A stretch of 64,000 bases of DNA from Bursaphelenchus xylophilus (lineage: Eukaryota; Nematoda; Chromadorea; Rhabditida; Aphelenchoididae), in the NCBI GenBank assembly GCA_904066235.2, contig CAJFCV020000001.1, positions 14,007,291-14,071,290 on the forward strand, in the 5' to 3' direction. Positions within the stretch are counted from its first letter, which is position 1, and the number at the start of each line of letters is the position of its first letter. A program made the translations under genes and the position numbers. Below are positions 1-9,118 of the stretch, in pieces. The notes under the pieces are model-generated. The model saw only the letters and a list, made by a program, of their open reading frames with translations. It ran no database searches and was not told the DNA's origin.

Positions 1-354
1 TTTGGAATCAAATTGCGCGCACACTGGGCGAAACACTCTGATATTATACTAGGCACCGGTTTTAAAAAAAGGTGAATTAGTGATGACGGAGTGAATTGAC
101 AAGACATATACCATTCGAAAGGTAACCTCACAAGATTTTAGCACGGCAAGTTTCAGCTTTTTTGGAATCAAATTGCGTCTGCCCGAGGCGAAACACTCTG
201 ATATTATACTAGGCACCGGTTTTAAAAAAAGGTGAATTAGTGATGACGGAGTGAATTGACAAGACATATACCATTCGAAAGGTAACCTCATAAGATTTTA
301 GCACGGCAAGTTTCAGCTTTTTTGGAATCAAATTGCGCGCACACTGGGCGAAAC
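1..354. repeat. 160-bp satellite array, left segment
   Basis: About 2.2 monomers of the ~160-bp tandem repeat that fills much of the left half of the window. The array is cut at position 354 by the 5' LTR of a BEL/Pao element and resumes at 9119. Minus-strand open frames of about 80 codons recur in every monomer but are a by-product of the repeat and are not genes. Confidence 0.97.
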
Positions 355-701
355 TGTCACGACCACCGCGAAAAGCCTAAAGACGCCTGCTGTAAAGTGC
401 GTCAAAAATTTCTTTTCCCAAAAAATTTCTTTCCAATAGATTTAAAAATTAGATAGGCCAAATTTCGGGATAGGGCCGTCTCGATTTCTTTATATAAATT
501 TTTGATCTTTATTTTTATATATTCTATATATTATAATTGTCGATTTCATTATATATCGGGAATATTTTTTGTTTTGGTTTATTAACCCAAGTTTGAGGTT
601 TTGAATAAAGTTTGGTCAACAATCGAGTTACCAACATCTTAAATTATTGTACAACGGAGTACAATAATTATCATTGTCGAGCGCACGGAGTCGCGGCGAC
701 A
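355..701 (+). repeat. 5' LTR of BEL/Pao element
   Basis: 347 bp, TGTC...GACA. It contains a TATA-like TATATAAA at about 491-498 and an AATAAA polyadenylation signal at 604-609, so it carries its own promoter and 3'-end signals. It is followed within 3 nt by a TGG-starting primer-binding site. It matches the 3' LTR (8772-9118) apart from one base. Confidence 0.96.
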
Positions 702-704
702 AAC

Positions 705-722
705 TGGGGGCTCAGCCGGTGA
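705..722 (+). other. Primer-binding site of BEL/Pao element
   Basis: Sequence starting TGGGGGCTC three bases after the 5' LTR. The TGG start pairs with the CCA end of a tRNA. The first nine bases match the well-known tRNA-Pro-type site of murine retroviruses, but the rest differs, so the tRNA identity is a guess. Comparison with the 3' ends of this genome's tRNAs would decide it. Confidence 0.6.
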
Positions 723-802
723 TTTGGCTGCTATTGGTGGAAAAGAAGAACGCTGGTGCCATTCGTTGACGTCATCAGTTGGTGAAATTGATGAAGAAGA
801 TC

Positions 803-932
803 TGATCGCTGGAGATCAAGCAATTTTTCAAGTCTACTCAAGATCGCTGGAGATCAAGCAATTTTCAAGTCAACTCAAGATCGCTGGAGATCAAGAAAGT
901 TTCAAGTGGATTCAAGATCGCTGGTAATCAAG
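803..932 (+). repeat. Short tandem repeats in retroelement leader
   Basis: Three to four imperfect copies of a ~40-bp unit beginning GATCGCTGGAGATCAAG, in the untranslated leader between primer-binding site and coding frame. A small open frame (724-927) runs through it. I see no sign that it is a real protein. Leader repeats may matter for RNA packaging or translation, but that is inference. Confidence 0.75.
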
Positions 933-1049
933 ACCGCTGGTACAGGAAGTGGTACAGGTAGACAACCAGAACAGTTTTATCTTTAGTTAATCTATAATTT
1001 CGGAAATTTTCTTTGTAAAATTTTTATTTTTGCCTTCTCACTCCGACTT

Positions 1050-1260
1050 AATAAGTTGCAAAATTTCGAAATTTATTTTTATTTTTGTTTTCTCCACCCT
1101 TACTTAGTTTGAATTGTTCATCCACATTACATTTATAAGTTACAAAATTTCCAATTTATTTTTATTTTTGTTTTCTCCACCATTACTTAGTTTGAATTTT
1201 TCATCTACATTACAGTTACAAGCTACAAAATTTCCAATTTATTTTATTATTTGTTTTTCT
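1050..1260 (+). repeat. AT-rich ~75-bp repeats in retroelement leader
   Basis: About three diverged copies of a unit containing TTTTCTCCAC, ACTTAGTTTGAAT and ACAAAATTTCC, in the distal leader. The remainder of the leader up to 1627 is AT-rich and noncoding. No other gene is visible between 723 and 1627. Confidence 0.7.
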
Positions 1261-1627
1261 CCACTATTTTGCCTTTTTCAACACTGATTTATATATTTTA
1301 CACTTCGCCATTTCACAGTTTATTTTGTTTTTGGACTAGTTACATATTTTTCCTTCTCACTTATTCCAATTTTATTGTATTAACGGGCCTTATAGCAAAT
1401 TTTCGAACTTATAATTCACACTATAGATTGTGAAACTTAAAAAATTCTTACTATAAAACCCCGAGAATAAAAAACCATTCTCTCCAAAAAATTACATCAA
1501 AACTTTTCGATTCCCCTTACAACATAACATAATTTTCGTCGTGGGATTACTACTACGTTTCGTTTAAGCTTTTTACTACTTCACTCTTTATACTCATCTC
1601 TATTTCTTTAAACCACAAACAACTACA

Positions 1628-4600
1628 ATGGAGACGAAACCATCTAAAAAAGGTTACATATCCCGTAGCATGCATTTACGACCAATCCTCACACAATTAT
1701 CAGAAAAAGTTACAAAAATCTTCACGGAGAGCGCAACGTTGACATGTTACACAGAATATACCGAAAAGGAGCCAGAAGAAAATCTCCTTTTAGCCCAAAA
1801 TACTGCATCTAAACTTCGAGAAGCGATTGAGACCGGAGAAAGCCTTCGGGCATCACTCGACAAATACTACAATCAGTACGTCGAGCTCATGAACTCTTTG
1901 GGTCCAGAAGAATATGGACAAGAAGAAGTCCACTACCAAAGTTTACTCAACACACATTACATCCCTACTACCCTCGTCAACACACAAGAAGAGTTAAGCC
2001 GTCTAAAGAGCGAATACGACCTCAACATAGGCCTAATTGAGATGCTAAAGAGAAAAATGAGTGTAAACGTCGCGATAGAGTCATCGAACGTCTCAAGATC
2101 ACACAGCCCAGCGTCATTTACAAACCAGACGAGACGGCCGCAACCTCTTAAATTAGGACCCGTCGAAAAGATCACCTTTTCCGGCAACGTTCTCGACTAT
2201 CCCGCCTTCCGAGAAGCAATGAAAGTCATCGATGCGTCGGATAACAGTACATATGCCAAGTTCCTCTACTTAAAACAGAGTACCAAAGGCATAGCCTTCG
2301 ATGCCATCAAATCACTTACTCTCACAGAATCAAACTACCAACTAGCCAAGGATCTACTGGAGAAGCACTTCGGTTCAGACGACCTGCTAGTTGATAGCCT
2401 TTTGAAATCACTTCAAAATTTACCAGCACCGACCAGAACAGCAGGGAGTTTGCAGAGATACTACTTTGAGTTAGAAAGCATACTGCAACAACTTCAAAAC
2501 CAAGAAGTTCATACAGACGATGGCATCCTGCGCAACATGATCACCCAAAAACTTCCTGATCAAATTTTAGAACGAATAATCCGCCGAAGACACAAAATCA
2601 AAGAGGAGAACAAAGTCTGGAACACAGACGCCTTAATGAAAGAATTAAAAAGGATCATCGAAGAGATGTTAGACCTAGAGCGACTACAAGGCAAAAGCAA
2701 ACAAGTACCATCGAAGGTTATGGTGGCGATAAACCCCTCAAAATCAAAAGAACAAGGTGAAAAAATCGCCCGGCCATGTGTATTTTGTCAACATCTCGAT
2801 CACTACAGTAAAGACTGCCCAATGGCAGATACAGTAGCGAAACGAAAAGACTCCCTGAGAAAATCCAGACGTTGTTTTAAATGCTTACAAAAGTGGGAGT
2901 CCGGGCACAAATGTTCCAAAACCTGTTATTACTGCAAAAAAGAACACAATACCTTACTTTGTTCACAACCTAAACCCAGGGCTGTATTTGTAACCATGGA
3001 TGAAGACGCACAATCCGAAGTCGAAGATGATTACCCATTTTACGACAGCGACCCAGAGACCGACGCAGATCCCAACGAAACAGAAGAACACGGAGAACCG
3101 ACTTGGGACGACTCAATGGTTTGTGTCCTTCGAAGCTCTGGAGAAAAGGCCTTGCTATCAACCGTAGAGCTAGTATTGAGAAACCCAGACAACGGCCGAC
3201 AGTTCCGAACACTAGCCATCCTCGACAGTGCTTCTGAAACAACGTACATTACAGAGACCGCCGCCGCATCTTTGAACCTTAAGAAAAACGCGGAAACAGA
3301 ACACAAATCTCGGACCGAAACCTTCGGTGGAACACAACACGTCACCAGATCGTCAAAAGTATCCGCTGAGTTTTTACTGTTAAATGGAGACTCTATTCCT
3401 TTCGTTGCCAGAACCACCCCCTCCATTGTGAACTTAGTCCGCACTGTCTCCGTTAAAGGAAAGCAAAAATTAACCGACAAAAAAAGGCCCCATTTATTAA
3501 TTGGAGGCGACTTGATCTGGGCTCTACTTCCAGTAAAAAGAGAAAAAACAAATAATCCAGAGGTCATGAAAATCGAGACGAAAGTCGGGCCGATTCACCT
3601 ATTCTCCGATGCCTTCCACTTGGGCAATAGGCAATTTGAAGACGACGAAATCGCTCCGTTAGTTCTGCAGGACCTCACCCCTAAAGAGCTAGACAAACAA
3701 ATACAGAAACTTTGGACATTAGAAGGAATTGGAATCACAGAACGTGCCGACTCCCGACAAGAAGATATCGAAGACGTGACAAAACGTTTTTGTACCCAAA
3801 TCGAAGAAAAAGAAGGCCAGCTCCATGTCAACTGGTTGTGGAAAAAGGACAAACCTCAAGTTCCAGAAAACAAGAAAATCGCATTTAGCCGTTTATTACA
3901 AATGCAGAAACGCGTGTTAGCAGATGAAAGTCTTCAAAAACTCTTACGGGACTTCATCAACGAACAGCAACACAGAGGATTCATTGAAGAAGTAGACATG
4001 AGGTGCCCCCCAGACGGCCCAGTCTCCTACCTCCCCTTCCAACTAGTCTACACTCCGGGAAAAACCACACCCGTGCGATGTGTTTTTGACGCATCAAGTC
4101 ATACGAAAAATCAACCTTCACTCAACGATTGTTTTGAGAAAGGACCTCTCCTACTTCCCGATCTTACAAGTTTATTGATCAACTTTCGATTCGCGGAATT
4201 CGCGTGTGTCAGCGACTTGGAAAAAGCTTTTAACAGTCTAGCACTCAAACCGGATCAACGTGATGTCACACGTTTTATCATTCCTACAGATTGGACAAGC
4301 ATCAAAGATTCTACCGTCAAAGTGTTTCGGTTTAAAGTAGTTAACTTTGGAACCATCTGCGCACCTACCATGCTGGCATTAAGCCTTCGATGGTTTCTAG
4401 AACATCACAGACTCAAATCAGACCCGGACATATTAAAGCGAACCTATGTCGATAACATTCTATCTCAAGCCGCCACTGAAGAGGAATTAGTCGCGAAAGC
4501 CAAAGAAGCGAAACAACTCCTCAGCACGGTCAGATTTCACCTCCGCGAATTTTACTCAAATTCGGCTGAATTGATGAAGGAGCTAAACCCCACAGAAACT

Positions 4601-7600
4601 AGAGACTCAACAAAGTTTCTGGGAAAAAACTGGAACTTTCAACAAGACTTAATCTTGATGACGACGCCAACACTTCAACCCATATCTACAAAACGAAGTC
4701 TTTTACAGTTCAGAGGGAAACACTTTGATCCAGAAGGACTAACATGCCCCTTGACTCTTCCTTTAAACCTCATCTTACAAGCCACATGGTCTATTCCGAA
4801 CTTAACATGGGATGACCCATTACCACCCCACATCATGGAAGAGCTAAACAACGTCGTCCCCTTCTGGGAAACTCCCACAACGTTTCGAATTCCACGCAAA
4901 ATAATTAACTGGAATCAACCATATTATCTTCACGCGTTCACCGATGGCTCGAAAGTTGGTATTGGCATCTTGATTTACTTAGCCGCTCTAGCAGAAGACC
5001 GCACGTTCGAATTACCTCAATTGATCATGGGCAAATCTCGAGTAGCACCGAAAAAAGCAAATTTGGATTCCGAACTAACCATTCCAACCACGGAAATTGT
5101 GTCCATTTCCAGCGGTGTCCTCCTGCTACAATTTGTCGAACAACACCTTCCCTTCCCTCCAGAAAAGATCATCCTTTGGAACGATAGTCGTTCTTCTTTG
5201 GAATCACTTATCAGAAACATGGATCACAAATCAGTTTTCGTAAAAAATCGATTACGTTTGATCCGCGATAAAGGACGAAATTACGAAATTCGGCATGTAC
5301 CGGGTAAAGAAAACAGCGCAGACATTCCGTCCCGAGGAATAGTCAACCCCGCCGACTTAGTAGAAAATAAATTCTACTGGCACGGACCCAAATTCTTGCA
5401 AAACCCAGAAGATTGGCCTTCCGAACTCGTTATACCAGCTGGATCTTTCGAGGAGGACCAAACAACAGTGGCCGTCGTCACCCCACCAGAACCTCTGATT
5501 GACCCCGAACGGTTCGGTTCTTGGAGTAAACTTCATTTAACCGCCAGAATAGTCATCAATTTTACACGGAAACTGCAGAAAAAGCCTGCCGCAAACAATG
5601 CTGAGGTGGATCGTCTACTCTTCCTCCTGGATCAACAACGGAACCCTCCCTCGGAGAAAGAGATCACCGACTTCAGGCTCTTCCAAGACCAACATAACCT
5701 CTGGCGTTGCGACATCCGCCTACAGGAAAGCGACCTACCTCCAGCCGCAAAAACCCCTATATGGCTACCGAATTCGCATCAGACACGTCTAATCATCAGA
5801 CACTACCATAATCAAAAGCTTCATGCCGGAGTTGATCTTACCTTATGCCAACTACGGACCAAATATTGGGTAAAAAGAAGCTTTGTGAGGAAAACCATCA
5901 AAACTTGTAGTTTTTGTAAGCGTCAAAAGTCAAAACCCTTCGAATTTCCCCCTTTCGCACCACTCCCCCAAACACGGTGTACACAAGGGATCCCGTTCGA
6001 TGCCGTCGGAGTTGACACCTGTGGACCCTTCAAGGTGAAAGACCACGAAGATGTTCATGTCCTGATTTTTTCGTGTCTCAAATATCGAGTCCTCCATACA
6101 GAAGTTATAGCCAGCTTGCAAACCACTGATATTATCCACGGTTTTACAAGATTCATTTCACGAAGAGGACCCCCTTCACAAATCTTGAGTGACAATCACC
6201 CCTCACTGTGCGCCGCCAAAGACTTCCTTCAGAAAACCCACCAGACTAATCAAAATTTTTGTTGGAGTTTTATCACACCAAGGTGTCCTTGGGAGGGCGC
6301 TTCGTACGAAAGGATTATCGCAGAGTTAAAAAGAGCAATGAAAAACTCCGGAACAAAATCCAAATTGGACATTGAAGAGTTCCGAACGTTGATATCCCGA
6401 TCGGAAGAAGTGGTAAATTCCAGACCTCTCACCGCACAATCTGACGACGTTAACGATCTTCGAGCGATAAAACCTTTCGACTTTATCGGTGTCCGATCAG
6501 ACTACGAAGGAGACAGTGAAGGAGATGAACCAGAAGAAGAAGAAAGAGACCCAACTTACGTAGAACGAGAAAATCTACAAGAAACTCTACGAAAGAAGAA
6601 AAATAGAATAGAGGCAAGATTAGAAAAGTTCAAGACGTTCTGGATAAAACATTATCTTCAATATCTAGCCGAGAAGAATTCGAAAAAACGGAACAATGGG
6701 ATAAGAAGAACCCCAATTGTAGGAGAATTGACATTAGTCGCGGACCCCACCTTACCAAGACAGCAATGGAAATTAGGAAGGATCCAACACCTAAACGAAG
6801 GCCGTGACGGTATCGTGAGAACTGCCGATGTCTTAGTGGCGGATAACTTGAAGAATTATCCAGCCGAAACCTCCAGAAAAATCATAAAAAGGAACATCAC
6901 TCAACTCTACAGCCTGGAAATCACACCAAGCGAAGACACAGATTGGCTGAAAGAGTTACTACCACAACCGGATGTCGAAATACCGGCACCTCGAAGATCA
7001 CCGAGAACAAAGAAATTGAATCTGGCCTCAGAACAATTCAACCTCCTGTCAATAAACACCGTGTTAATGGTGTTGTCAATTGTTTTCATGCTAATCTACC
7101 CAAGCGAGGGCTACAATTTCTGCCCCATGGATACAAGGCCAGTTTACTGGCGACCGACACCAATGCGCGCATGTTCGGTTCCTTATATGGAAAATCTTAC
7201 CCCAACAACCGTGGTGGTGTATCAAGCGAATCACGTAGAATACAAGACAAAGGCATATATTTGCTCAGCTGAACTCCACAAAATAACTTCGTGGACTGAC
7301 ATCTATGGGTTTGAAAGAAGTGAAGAAGAGATAATTGAGAAATCGGAATTAAGTGCCGAAGAATGCTGGAGAATGAAGGAAACCCGAAAATGTATATACG
7401 GTTCACTATCTATGCATGGAGAAGATCTGAAGACCAACACAAGACCAGAGCTCTCTGATATCCCAAATAGGTTTATGAGTCTCCTCAACAGGAGAGACGA
7501 AGAATTTGGAGTTTGTAAAGTACTGTCGACACTAGTTCTCGCTCATTTCGGATCGACAGAAGCAGTATGCCCAAGAATAGACCTAACCAACTGTAAATAT

Positions 7601-8797
7601 GAAGACAACCAATGCCGAACCAAAGACGATCGGATGGTGGTATGGATTCACAACACAACACAAAACTGTCCATACATAAAAGCATCAACTGTTAAGGGAG
7701 TTAAAAACAACCAGACGTTCATATCTGAAGAAGAGGAACTGATGCTGACCTTTTCAAATAAGAGAACAGTGTCGTGCCAAGATAAGCTCTGGATATCGGA
7801 TCAAGGAGTCCCGTTCCAATTTGAGAAGAATACGTCACCCAAGAAAAGAGATTTGACAACAGCAGAAAAACAGTTCGCGAGTCACGTCAACCTAGTAGAT
7901 CTCCAGAACACAACAAGGATCCTATGTGACGAAATCAACCAACAAGGCCAGATATTGAATCAATTAATAGCGAGCAAACCAGCCGAATTCGCCCAAAGAC
8001 TTCTCAACCGAACAGACGTAAAAGTACAATCAGTAGGGCACGGCATCGTGAGTATTACCTTTTGCACCACAGTGCCGGATGAAAAAGTACACTTCCAACA
8101 AGAAGAGACCAGAGAATTTAGAATAAAAGTCAACGTAGATGGAAAAGGGATAATGTTCTTGGACCCAGTTACGGAGGAATTACATTTGAATCCGTCAGGC
8201 CTTTTCACAGATACGGAACGAGTTGTCCGACATAACGGCAAATACTTCAGATCAACACAAGGATATCTCCAACCGATTAACGTTGTAACAGACGAACGAG
8301 AAGAAGTGCAAGTTCTCACCAAAGAATTCGTCTTCAAGAAGGGCCATTCCCTCACCACCCCGTGGCTGGACGAAATGTTGGTAAAAGAATACTTGAAATC
8401 ACACAACGACCTCATCGAGTCCTTTTCTAAGCCAATCGTCAGGAGATCATCAAAGACGTGGAGAGAAGAAATCACAGAAATCATCGTCTCTCCAATTCTG
8501 CCTTACTTACGGTTGTGGTGGTCAATCTGTGCGGGACTAGTCTCGCTATACACAGTTACGTCGATCCTAAACAACTTCACCGCAGAAAAGAAGATCCAAC
8601 TCAAGATGCCAAGGAGGAATGCCAGGAAGAAAAATCCTCTCCGACGAAAGAGGAAAAACAACCGGAGGTCATCCCAAAGGCCCAATGAAGAAACCCCGCT
8701 TGGAATAGTCTTCCAACGGGCAGAACTGCCGAGGAGATCTGTCAAAATAAGGCAACTTCTCGCGCGCGGAGTGTCGCGACCACCGCGAAAAGCCTAA
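1628..8797 (+). CDS. BEL/Pao Gag-Pol-Env-like polyprotein (2389 aa)
   Basis: One unbroken frame. In order by residue: Gag with a DUF1759-like region (~184-320); three Cys-rich knuckles (~384-445); an aspartic protease of the DUF1758 type with an LDSAS active-site motif (~530); reverse transcriptase with VFDAS (~815) and YVDN (~940) where the textbook motif is YVDD; RNase H starting at FTDGSK (~1102); integrase with an HHCC-type finger (~1392) and D, D, E at ~1461, ~1521 and ~1559; and a DUF5641-like C-terminal integrase domain (~1699-1765). An Env-like part follows: a hydrophobic segment (~1812) acting as signal or TM, many cysteines and N-glycosylation sites, a C-terminal TM (~2297-2320) and a very basic tail. 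The last codons and stop lie inside the 3' LTR. The viral family of the Env-like part was not resolved. No frameshift or stop was found. Confidence 0.95.
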   Translation: METKPSKKGYISRSMHLRPILTQLSEKVTKIFTESATLTCYTEYTEKEPEENLLLAQNTASKLREAIETGESLRASLDKYYNQYVELMNSLGPEEYGQEEVHYQSLLNTHYIPTTLVNTQEELSRLKSEYDLNIGLIEMLKRKMSVNVAIESSNVSRSHSPASFTNQTRRPQPLKLGPVEKITFSGNVLDYPAFREAMKVIDASDNSTYAKFLYLKQSTKGIAFDAIKSLTLTESNYQLAKDLLEKHFGSDDLLVDSLLKSLQNLPAPTRTAGSLQRYYFELESILQQLQNQEVHTDDGILRNMITQKLPDQILERIIRRRHKIKEENKVWNTDALMKELKRIIEEMLDLERLQGKSKQVPSKVMVAINPSKSKEQGEKIARPCVFCQHLDHYSKDCPMADTVAKRKDSLRKSRRCFKCLQKWESGHKCSKTCYYCKKEHNTLLCSQPKPRAVFVTMDEDAQSEVEDDYPFYDSDPETDADPNETEEHGEPTWDDSMVCVLRSSGEKALLSTVELVLRNPDNGRQFRTLAILDSASETTYITETAAASLNLKKNAETEHKSRTETFGGTQHVTRSSKVSAEFLLLNGDSIPFVARTTPSIVNLVRTVSVKGKQKLTDKKRPHLLIGGDLIWALLPVKREKTNNPEVMKIETKVGPIHLFSDAFHLGNRQFEDDEIAPLVLQDLTPKELDKQIQKLWTLEGIGITERADSRQEDIEDVTKRFCTQIEEKEGQLHVNWLWKKDKPQVPENKKIAFSRLLQMQKRVLADESLQKLLRDFINEQQHRGFIEEVDMRCPPDGPVSYLPFQLVYTPGKTTPVRCVFDASSHTKNQPSLNDCFEKGPLLLPDLTSLLINFRFAEFACVSDLEKAFNSLALKPDQRDVTRFIIPTDWTSIKDSTVKVFRFKVVNFGTICAPTMLALSLRWFLEHHRLKSDPDILKRTYVDNILSQAATEEELVAKAKEAKQLLSTVRFHLREFYSNSAELMKELNPTETRDSTKFLGKNWNFQQDLILMTTPTLQPISTKRSLLQFRGKHFDPEGLTCPLTLPLNLILQATWSIPNLTWDDPLPPHIMEELNNVVPFWETPTTFRIPRKIINWNQPYYLHAFTDGSKVGIGILIYLAALAEDRTFELPQLIMGKSRVAPKKANLDSELTIPTTEIVSISSGVLLLQFVEQHLPFPPEKIILWNDSRSSLESLIRNMDHKSVFVKNRLRLIRDKGRNYEIRHVPGKENSADIPSRGIVNPADLVENKFYWHGPKFLQNPEDWPSELVIPAGSFEEDQTTVAVVTPPEPLIDPERFGSWSKLHLTARIVINFTRKLQKKPAANNAEVDRLLFLLDQQRNPPSEKEITDFRLFQDQHNLWRCDIRLQESDLPPAAKTPIWLPNSHQTRLIIRHYHNQKLHAGVDLTLCQLRTKYWVKRSFVRKTIKTCSFCKRQKSKPFEFPPFAPLPQTRCTQGIPFDAVGVDTCGPFKVKDHEDVHVLIFSCLKYRVLHTEVIASLQTTDIIHGFTRFISRRGPPSQILSDNHPSLCAAKDFLQKTHQTNQNFCWSFITPRCPWEGASYERIIAELKRAMKNSGTKSKLDIEEFRTLISRSEEVVNSRPLTAQSDDVNDLRAIKPFDFIGVRSDYEGDSEGDEPEEEERDPTYVERENLQETLRKKKNRIEARLEKFKTFWIKHYLQYLAEKNSKKRNNGIRRTPIVGELTLVADPTLPRQQWKLGRIQHLNEGRDGIVRTADVLVADNLKNYPAETSRKIIKRNITQLYSLEITPSEDTDWLKELLPQPDVEIPAPRRSPRTKKLNLASEQFNLLSINTVLMVLSIVFMLIYPSEGYNFCPMDTRPVYWRPTPMRACSVPYMENLTPTTVVVYQANHVEYKTKAYICSAELHKITSWTDIYGFERSEEEIIEKSELSAEECWRMKETRKCIYGSLSMHGEDLKTNTRPELSDIPNRFMSLLNRRDEEFGVCKVLSTLVLAHFGSTEAVCPRIDLTNCKYEDNQCRTKDDRMVVWIHNTTQNCPYIKASTVKGVKNNQTFISEEEELMLTFSNKRTVSCQDKLWISDQGVPFQFEKNTSPKKRDLTTAEKQFASHVNLVDLQNTTRILCDEINQQGQILNQLIASKPAEFAQRLLNRTDVKVQSVGHGIVSITFCTTVPDEKVHFQQEETREFRIKVNVDGKGIMFLDPVTEELHLNPSGLFTDTERVVRHNGKYFRSTQGYLQPINVVTDEREEVQVLTKEFVFKKGHSLTTPWLDEMLVKEYLKSHNDLIESFSKPIVRRSSKTWREEITEIIVSPILPYLRLWWSICAGLVSLYTVTSILNNFTAEKKIQLKMPRRNARKKNPLRRKRKNNRRSSQRPNEETPLGIVFQRAELPRRSVKIRQLLARGVSRPPRKA

Positions 8798-9118
8798 AGA
8801 CGCCTGCTGTAAAGTGCGTCAAAAATTTCTTTTCCCAAAAAATTTCTTTCCAATAGATTTAAAAATTAGATAGGCCAAATTTCGGGATAGGGCCGTCTCG
8901 ATTTCTTTATATAAATTTTTGATCTTTATTTTTATATATTCTATATATTATAATTGTCGATTTCATTATATATCGGGAATATTTTTTGTTTTGGTTTATT
9001 AACCCAAGTTTGAGGTTTTGAATAAAGTTTGGTCAACAATCGAGTTACCAACATCTTAAATTATTGTACAACGGAGTACAATAATTATCATTGTCGAGCG
9101 CACGGAGTCGCGGCGACA
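8772..9118 (+). repeat. 3' LTR of BEL/Pao element
   Basis: 347 bp, starting TGTCGCGACC and ending GACA, one base different from the 5' LTR. The coding frame ends 26 nt inside it. An AATAAA signal lies at 9021-9026. No clear long polypurine tract precedes it; the purine-rich stretch immediately upstream is short. Confidence 0.96.

Larger units (their letters stand above)
355..9118 (+). mobile_element. Complete BEL/Pao LTR retrotransposon with Env-like region
   Basis: An 8764-bp element bounded by two 347-bp LTRs and inserted in the satellite. The monomer sequence AAAC is duplicated at 351-354 and 9119-9122, giving a 4-bp target site duplication. The LTRs begin TGTC and end GACA and differ at one base, LTR position 5 (A in the left copy, G in the right). 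That indicates a very recent insertion. A primer-binding site follows the 5' LTR, then a repeat-bearing leader of ~900 bp and a single 2389-codon frame. The order protease, RT, RNase H, integrase and the DUF1759-like Gag are typical of BEL/Pao. The element looks potentially intact. Confidence 0.96.

Noticed and set aside
724..927. 67-codon frame in the BEL/Pao leader
   Set aside because: It runs through leader tandem repeats and has no recognisable domain. Probably not a protein.
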